Below, piece after piece: positions 33,552-38,593 of a stretch of DNA of 38,593 nt. The stretch's first letter is position 1. Each line of letters opens with the position of its first letter. Under the pieces are notes generated by a model. The model saw nothing but the letters and a program-made list of their open reading frames with translations, made no database searches and had not been told where the DNA came from. The stretch is from an uncultured Granulosicoccaceae bacterium (GTDB lineage Bacteria; Pseudomonadota; Gammaproteobacteria; Granulosicoccales; Granulosicoccaceae). Location: contig CALGJU010000232.1 of the NCBI GenBank assembly GCA_937928685.1, positions 1 to 38,593 of the forward strand, given 5' to 3'. The position numbers and the translations under genes were made by a program.

Positions 33552-34142
33552 ATGATGAACTTAAATAATTTCTTTCCTTCAATTCGTAAACAAGCACTTC
33601 GTCCTGATCCGTTTAAGGATTTGCAAGTGGAAATCGCTAGGGTGTTTGATCAGTTTAATGATTTTCGGCCTGTCTTAAGCGATCTAGACGCGACTGACAA
33701 TGGGGGTTATCTGCGAGCGCCTAATATCGATATCACGGAAACAGATACTGCACTTGAAATAACAGCAGAGATACCCGGCGTTAATGAAGAAGACGTTGAC
33801 GTACAGTTGAATGGAGATTTACTGACAATTACCGGAAAACGAGAAGAGGAGATTAATGACGAAGGTAAAAATTACCGCATAGTGGAAAGATCCAGCGGTA
33901 GTTTTAAACGCACAATCCGCCTGCCTTTTGATCCTGATACTGAAAAAGTAGACGCTGAATTAAATGCCGGAGTACTCACATTGGCAATAGAAAAACCAGT
34001 TGAAGTAATCGATAAGGTTAAGAAAATTGCAATTAAAAAAGGTAATGACAAAGCGCTTGGCGGTGAAAAAAAGCAAACCGCTAAAGCGACGCCAACGAAG
34101 GCTAGTTCAAAAGACAAGGAGGAGGAGGTGGCAACAAGTTAG
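33552..34142 (+). CDS. Hsp20/alpha-crystallin family small heat shock protein
   Basis: A 196-aa holdase chaperone. The N-terminal arm (FPSIRKQALRPDPFKDLQVE) is followed by an alpha-crystallin domain (about 58-150) with ITAEIPGVNEEDVDVQLNG and LTITGKREEE, and the A-x-L-x-x-G-V-L motif as AELNAGVLTLAIEK. The IAI after it is a likely I-x-I oligomerisation motif. The C-terminus is an unusually long lysine-rich tail of about 35 residues. AGGAGATA is the ribosome-binding site. The second codon is also ATG. FNR-type control recalls HspX of the DosR regulon. Confidence 0.93.
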   Translation: MMNLNNFFPSIRKQALRPDPFKDLQVEIARVFDQFNDFRPVLSDLDATDNGGYLRAPNIDITETDTALEITAEIPGVNEEDVDVQLNGDLLTITGKREEEINDEGKNYRIVERSSGSFKRTIRLPFDPDTEKVDAELNAGVLTLAIEKPVEVIDKVKKIAIKKGNDKALGGEKKQTAKATPTKASSKDKEEEVATS

Positions 34143-34163
34143 ATTATCCGAGCTTGTAGTGCT

Positions 34164-34186
34164 GGTCCGGTTAATTTAACCGGACC
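34164..34186 (+). terminator. Intrinsic terminator after hsp20
   Basis: GGTCCGGTTAA and TTAACCGGACC form an 11-bp inverted repeat around one T, 22 nt after the hsp20 stop and followed by a short T stretch (TTTAG). Confidence 0.75.
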
Positions 34187-34467
34187 TTTAGTTCACTAAA
34201 TTCAGGAGTTGAGCATATAACCTTGACTTAGCTGGTGAGGCGAACCAAGTAGTGTAGTGGTTAATAAATTTGCAGGGTTGAGAGCGACTAATGACTGTAT
34301 ATAACAAAAAACATATTGTCTATTCAATGCCACAGCGCGACTTTGCGTCACATCTCATCGGATGACACTCGGCACATGGCAAGCCACGAATCTTCCGCGA
34401 TCTAATAACCTATCTAATAATATTGGCTTTGGATGTCGAACCCATATAAACAATACAGGCTAACGAA
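34187..34467. other. Gap before the Cu ATPase gene, with a possible sigma-70 promoter
   Basis: No gene seen. TTGAGA (34278-34283) and TATAAC (34300-34305), 16 nt apart, form a fair sigma-70 promoter that would give a long leader of about 155 nt. There is no FNR-type site and no convincing copper-regulator palindrome. Confidence 0.35.
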
Positions 34468-36840
34468 GTGCAAAACGCAGTGTATAAAACGCAATCGAAA
34501 TCAGTTACCAACCTAATGACAGGCACTGACCCTACCGATGTGATAAGCCCCACCGATGTCAAAGACCCTGTATGTGGCATGCAAGCCTATGATGACGGAC
34601 GCAGTCCCGAGTCTGATTATCAAGGTGCTAAATACTATTTTTGCTCCAGCGGTTGTAAGCAGCGTTTCAACGTTGATCCGTGGTTTTATGTTTCGGGTAC
34701 CCATCATCAGGTAAGTCAAAACGTTACTGAAGAAACACAGTATTCGTGCCCGATGGATCCTGAGATCATTCAGGATACGCCCGGCACTTGCCCGATATGT
34801 GGCATGGCGTTAGAGCCAATGTCTGCCACGCTATCAGAAGAAAACCCCGAATTAGTTGATTTCACTCGTCGATTCAAAATTGGTTTGTTATTCACCATTC
34901 CTTTATTTTTGATTTCCATGGGCCCAATGGTAGGCCTGCCAATTAGATCATGGCTAGGTGAAATAACCGCTATATGGACAGAGTTATTCCTTGCAACACC
35001 TGTGGTGCTTTGGGTGGCATTGCCATTCTTTCAGCGCGGAATTGAATCGCTAAAGTATATGCATTTAAACATGTGGACTCTAATCACCCTGGGGGTAACA
35101 GCTGCGTATGGCGTAAGCCTTGCCGCTGTGTTGTTTCCCGATCAGTTTCCTTCAGTCTTTCTGCGCAACGGTCATATGCCTGTCTATTTTGAAGCGGCAG
35201 CAGTGGTTATTGTGCTGGTTTTATTGGGTCAGATTCTGGAGCTTAAAGCCCGGGCACGTACCAGTGAGGCTATTCGAGAATTGCTAAACCTTGCCCCTGA
35301 AGTTGCCAGTCGTATAAACCCTGATGGTAGTGAATACGATGTACCACTGGCTCATGTGGTCGTTGGTAATAAGCTACGCCTGCGACCGGGGGACAGCGTA
35401 CCGGTAGACGGCACTGTGTTATCCGGCACTTCAACAATTGATGAAAGCATGATCACCGGTGAACCGATACCAGTGGTGAAGTCAGTTGAGTCGCCTGTAT
35501 CTGCAGGTACCATTAATGGCGATGGCAGTATGATAATTGTCGCCGATAAGGTGGGGCAGGAAACGATACTGGCGAAAATCATAGAGATGGTCGGCAAAGC
35601 ACAGCGATCAAGACCTCCGATACAGAATATGGCTGACCGGGTGGCGCGTTGGTTCGTGCCAGGGGTTGTAGTCATTGCTATTATGGCATTTTCTCTCTGG
35701 CTGCTGTTTGGTCCGGCACCGCAGCTACCCTTCGCGATTGTATCTGCAGTGTCTGTGTTAGTGATCGCTTGCCCTTGTGCACTGGGACTTGCAACGCCCA
35801 TGTCAGTCATGACCGCCATGGGACGCGGTGCTCAGGGCGGGGTGCTGGTGAGGGATGCAACCTCGCTTGAATTGATGGCTCAGGTTGATGCACTGATTGT
35901 TGATAAAACCGGCACGCTTACAGAGGGCAAGCCAACATTGACTGACTGTGAGGCAATAAATGGTGCATCCGAAAATGAAGTGATTTTAATGGCAGCCGCA
36001 CTCGAGTTTAACTCACAGCATCCACTGGCGCATGCGATTGTTGAAGCGGCGCAACAAAGAGAATTAAAAATTGGATCAGTAATCGAGTTTAATAATGTTA
36101 GTGGCAAAGGTATTGTGGGTGCTATTGATGGACACACTGTTGTGTTTGGAAATGCCAGTTTAATGCGTGATCACAATGTTGACATGACACAACTGACCGA
36201 GCGTGCGCAGGAACTGCAATCCGATAGCAAGACTGTTATGTACCTTGCCCGTGATTCTGTGTTGCTTGGTTTGATTGGTGTTGCCGACAAAATAAAGGCC
36301 ACTGCTGCGGAGGCAATAAGCGCACTACAACGCGAGGGTATAAAAGTCATTCTCGCCACCGGCGACAACCCTCAGACAGCAGGTGTCGTTGGTGCTTTAT
36401 TATCTATAGACGAAGTGCATGCGGGTTTGTTACCTGAGCAAAAACAGGCATTGATCCATGAGCTGAAAAGTATGGGCCACACGGTGGCCATGGTCGGTGA
36501 TGGCGTTAATGATGCACCAGCGCTTGCGGCCGCCGATGTCGGTATTGCAATGGCTGATGGTTCAGATGTGGCGGTTGAAAGTGCCGGTATCACTTTATTG
36601 AAAGGCGACCCGGCGGGCATTGTTAAATCACGAAAATTGGCCCAGGCAACAATAAGAAACATCAAACAGAACCTGTTTTTTGCCTTTGCTTATAATGCCG
36701 CCGGAATTCCAGTAGCAGCAGGCATTCTATATCCGCTCACTGGATCAGTAATGTCACCGATGCTGGCAGCTGCTGCCATGAGTCTTTCGTCCGTGTCTGT
36801 GATCAGTAATTCCCTGCGGCTGAGAAAACTCGTTCTTTAA
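34468..36840 (+). CDS. Copper-translocating P1B-type ATPase with YHS and Cys-rich metal-binding N-terminus
   Basis: A 790-aa protein starting at GTG. Order: YHS domain with KDPVCGMQAYD and YYFCSSGCKQRF; a heavy-metal-binding domain with YSCPMDPEI and CPICGMALEP; membrane helices; GEPIPV actuator motif; CPC (VIACPCALGLATP, about residue 434); DKTGTLTEGKP (about 477); SQHPLAHAI; GDGVNDAPAL. The YHS plus CPMDP/CPICGM front end is typical of CopA- or SilP-type exporters of Cu+ or Ag+, rather than the CcoI assembly type at the left of the window. It is followed after a few nt by an antiporter gene, probably in one operon. The GTG start is not certain; an in-frame ATG (MTGTDPTDV) is an alternative. 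Confidence 0.92.
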   Translation: MQNAVYKTQSKSVTNLMTGTDPTDVISPTDVKDPVCGMQAYDDGRSPESDYQGAKYYFCSSGCKQRFNVDPWFYVSGTHHQVSQNVTEETQYSCPMDPEIIQDTPGTCPICGMALEPMSATLSEENPELVDFTRRFKIGLLFTIPLFLISMGPMVGLPIRSWLGEITAIWTELFLATPVVLWVALPFFQRGIESLKYMHLNMWTLITLGVTAAYGVSLAAVLFPDQFPSVFLRNGHMPVYFEAAAVVIVLVLLGQILELKARARTSEAIRELLNLAPEVASRINPDGSEYDVPLAHVVVGNKLRLRPGDSVPVDGTVLSGTSTIDESMITGEPIPVVKSVESPVSAGTINGDGSMIIVADKVGQETILAKIIEMVGKAQRSRPPIQNMADRVARWFVPGVVVIAIMAFSLWLLFGPAPQLPFAIVSAVSVLVIACPCALGLATPMSVMTAMGRGAQGGVLVRDATSLELMAQVDALIVDKTGTLTEGKPTLTDCEAINGASENEVILMAAALEFNSQHPLAHAIVEAAQQRELKIGSVIEFNNVSGKGIVGAIDGHTVVFGNASLMRDHNVDMTQLTERAQELQSDSKTVMYLARDSVLLGLIGVADKIKATAAEAISALQREGIKVILATGDNPQTAGVVGALLSIDEVHAGLLPEQKQALIHELKSMGHTVAMVGDGVNDAPALAAADVGIAMADGSDVAVESAGITLLKGDPAGIVKSRKLAQATIRNIKQNLFFAFAYNAAGIPVAAGILYPLTGSVMSPMLAAAAMSLSSVSVISNSLRLRKLVL

Positions 36841-36854
36841 CCGCAGTGGCGGAC

Positions 36855-38045
36855 ATGAAAATGAATCACTTCGGAACCGACGTATCGACATTACTGATTG
36901 GCGTCGGAAGCTTACTGCTGCTGGGTCTTGCGACTGATTTTCTTGGTAGAAAAACAGCGCTGCCACGCGTGACATTGCTTTTTCTATTCGGTTTTCTGTT
37001 AGGGCCGGGTGCATTCGATATATTACCAAAGAACGCTAGCGACTGGATGCCACTGATAACCAACATATCGTTGTTACTGGTGGGTTTTTTATTGGGTGGA
37101 AAAATCACACGCGCAAACACGATTGAAAACGGCATGGTCGTTTTAGGTGTTTCAATCAGTGTAGTGCTGACGACAGTAGTAGTCGTTGCCGGTGGATTGC
37201 TGTTGATGGGTGTTCCTGTAATTGTAGCGATACTGCTCGGTGGTATTGCCACCGCTACTGATCCGGCGGCAACCTTAGATGTTATTAAAGAAAACAATGC
37301 AGCGGGGAAATTCACCAATACATTACAAGGTATTGTCGGCATTGATGACGTCTGGGGCTTGATTGCATTTAGCATCGTACTTGCTGTAGCAAAGACATTG
37401 AGCGGTGAAGGCGCATCACTGCAGATTGTGGCTTACTCACTTTGGGAGCTGGGTGGAGCGGTAATACTCGGCATCGTGCTTGGTATACCTATGTCGTATG
37501 CCGTCGGAAGGGTGAAACCCGGCCAACCAACCCTACTTGAAGCACTCGGCATGGTTTTACTTTGCGGTGGTATTGCACAGTACATTGGCGTCTCTTATTT
37601 GTTGTCGGCAATGGTGTTGGGAGTGGTGGTGACAAATTTTGCCAAACATCATGAAAGGCCGTTCCATGAACTGGAAGATATCGAGTGGCCATTTATGGTG
37701 CTGTTTTTCACCTTAACAGGTGCATCATTAGAGCTCTCTATGTTGTCAGCTATCGCTTTGCCTATCATCGGTTACATTGCGCTTCGCTGCCTGGCCAGGC
37801 TCGTCGGCTGTTGGCCAGGGGCAGTACTGGCAGGCGGTAGTGACAGCGTAAAAAAATGGATGGGAGGAGCCTTATTGCCACAGGCAGGGGTGGCGATGGG
37901 TATGGCACTAATAGCATCGGCACAGTTCCCCCAATACGCTGACGTCATAATTCCAGTGGTGGTGGTGGCGACCATGTTTTTTGAATTAGTAGGACCGGTA
38001 TTTACAAAGATTGGATTGGCTAAAGCGGGTGACCTGCCAAAATAG
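36855..38045 (+). CDS. Cation/proton antiporter (CPA family)
   Basis: About 396 aa with 11-13 membrane helices. GGIATATDPAATLDVI and GIVGIDDVWGLIAF contain the TDP and acidic DD residues of the ion site in CPA-type Na+(K+)/H+ exchangers. There is no C-terminal TrkA domain. The ATG at 36855 is chosen; the track uses GTG 36846, and another ATG lies two codons further. It follows the Cu ATPase by about 14 nt and is probably co-transcribed. The transported ion is not predictable from sequence. Confidence 0.85.
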   Translation: MKMNHFGTDVSTLLIGVGSLLLLGLATDFLGRKTALPRVTLLFLFGFLLGPGAFDILPKNASDWMPLITNISLLLVGFLLGGKITRANTIENGMVVLGVSISVVLTTVVVVAGGLLLMGVPVIVAILLGGIATATDPAATLDVIKENNAAGKFTNTLQGIVGIDDVWGLIAFSIVLAVAKTLSGEGASLQIVAYSLWELGGAVILGIVLGIPMSYAVGRVKPGQPTLLEALGMVLLCGGIAQYIGVSYLLSAMVLGVVVTNFAKHHERPFHELEDIEWPFMVLFFTLTGASLELSMLSAIALPIIGYIALRCLARLVGCWPGAVLAGGSDSVKKWMGGALLPQAGVAMGMALIASAQFPQYADVIIPVVVVATMFFELVGPVFTKIGLAKAGDLPK

Positions 38046-38127
38046 AATGTACCTTTACATAAACTTGAGATTGATGAAAATCTAGATTCAAGTGAGATGC
38101 CGTCATCATCATGAATAATCTGGGTTA

Positions 38128-38209
38128 GTACCTGGAACAAGAATGAAGTCGGTAATACACGGCTTGCCACTCGCTCACGCGTCGGGTTTCCTGAGTATGG
38201 AAGTTCCCC
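38128..38209 (+). repeat. 82-bp direct repeat, copy 1
   Basis: Identical at every position to 38512-38593. It begins GTACCTGGAACAAG and ends GGAAGTTCCCC. The base before it differs between copies, so the left boundary is real; the right boundary cannot be seen because the window ends. Confidence 0.95.
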
Positions 38210-38301
38210 GATTGAGTGCTTTGTTGCTTTGAGGCTGTGCAAGAATTGCAAATCCGGTAGGTGTCTCCGAATAACTACCACCAACTACAGCCCCATGACA
38301 T

Positions 38302-38436
38302 ACCCGCCAGCGTGAGCGAGGGATACCCTGTACGTAAAGTTACTCTCGTACACCCAAGAGAGCACTATCTAATCAGCGCAGGGGGTATAATTGAGCGGCT
38401 TGACGAGCTGGATATCCCTCGCTCACGCCGGCGGGT
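38302..38436. repeat. MITE- or REP-pair-like element with 24-bp inverted ends
   Basis: The arms 38302-38325 and 38413-38436 are inverted repeats with a single mismatch; the left begins ACCCGCCAGCGTGAGCGAGG. The 87 bp between them have no coding capacity. A short palindromic pair like this fits a REP doublet or a miniature inverted-repeat element. Confidence 0.75.
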
Positions 38437-38511
38437 TTGTTGACCGGGAGCTACAACAAACATGTCAGGGAGATTTTCCAGTTCGTTTTACGAAAGTCCT
38501 AATATGTTGCG

Positions 38512-38593
38512 GTACCTGGAACAAGAATGAAGTCGGTAATACACGGCTTGCCACTCGCTCACGCGTCGGGTTTCCTGAGTATGGAAGTTCCCC
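38512..38593 (+). repeat. 82-bp direct repeat, copy 2 (runs to window edge)
   Basis: Exact second copy of 38128-38209, 384 bp downstream. It may continue beyond the window. Confidence 0.95.

Larger units (their letters stand above)
38046..38593. other. 548-bp gene-free, repeat-rich end of the window
   Basis: No convincing gene. Four occurrences of a TCGCTCACGC-containing motif lie here: two inside the 82-bp direct repeats (38169-38189 and 38553-38573) and two as the inverted arms of a 135-bp unit. The 60-aa ORF in the track at 38261 overlaps the repeat and is not credible. Confidence 0.7.

Noticed and set aside
34210-34250. Possible CueR/copper-regulator palindrome before the Cu ATPase gene
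   Set aside because: A left half resembling ACCTTGAC is visible but no matching right half at the required spacing.
38261-38443. 60-aa ORF at the right end
   Set aside because: It overlaps the inverted-repeat element and has no recognisable coding features.
38128-38593. Integron attC sites or a CRISPR array
   Set aside because: No GTTRRRY/RYYYAAC core pairs were found, and two long direct repeats 384 bp apart do not fit a CRISPR repeat-spacer pattern.

Overview
The window looks like chromosomal DNA of a free-living gammaproteobacterium of middling G+C, probably marine. The evidence is a cbb3 oxidase operon with ccoQ, an Nqr-type redox operon, CbpA/CbpM, DUF2189 and DUF4404 proteins, and FNR/Anr-type operators. 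I cannot place the genus. No rRNA, tRNA, CRISPR array or phage was seen.

Layout. (1) 1-7062, minus strand: ccoN-ccoO-ccoQ-ccoP, a short FixH-like protein, a DUF2189 membrane protein, ccoI (Cu ATPase) and the start of ccoS. ccoG is absent from its usual place. (2) 7278-11814: universal stress proteins, a persulfide-dioxygenase-like metallo-hydrolase, a DUF4404 protein and a periplasmic pentaheme cytochrome with EF-hand-like loops. (3) 11887-16239: a FixL-like PAS hybrid histidine kinase followed by a phosphodiesterase/EEP-nuclease fusion protein. (4) 16335-20949: dnaK; an opposing operon of a GNAT-like protein, cbpA and cbpM; and a host-attachment-family protein. (5) 21110-26782, minus strand: an Nqr-like operon, nqrB-C-D-E-F-apbE-nqrM plus a CBS protein. 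It has no nqrA, and its short NqrB lacks the flavinylation segment. (6) 27073-31318: an ABC exporter of the MacAB type with two separate permeases. (7) 31656-38045: an orphan OmpR-type regulator, a VIT1/CCC1 metal transporter, Hsp20, a second Cu ATPase and a cation/proton antiporter. (8) 38046-38593: gene-free DNA with a MITE-like inverted-repeat unit between two copies of an 82-bp direct repeat.

What ties it together is regulation. I read thirteen 14-bp sites matching TTGAT-N4-ATCAA, all in intergenic DNA. They lie in front of nearly every transcription unit, and divergent promoter regions usually carry one site per direction. At several promoters a -10-like hexamer sits 31-32 bp from the site centre, as expected for class II FNR activation. 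The window therefore reads as a low-oxygen respiration and stress regulon: high-affinity oxidase, alternative NADH-linked flavin redox complex, sulfide detoxification, chaperones, Usp proteins and metal transport. It resembles in content the DosR dormancy regulon of mycobacteria. The FixL-like kinase would add a second oxygen input.

The best candidate for an undescribed system is the FNR-controlled, NqrA-less Nqr complex. It keeps the NADH/FAD/2Fe-2S module, the membrane Fe-S cysteines and the flavinylated NqrC, but lacks the canonical quinone-side parts. A second observation is an imperfect 78-bp repeat (about 87% identical by eye) in two distant convergent intergenic gaps.
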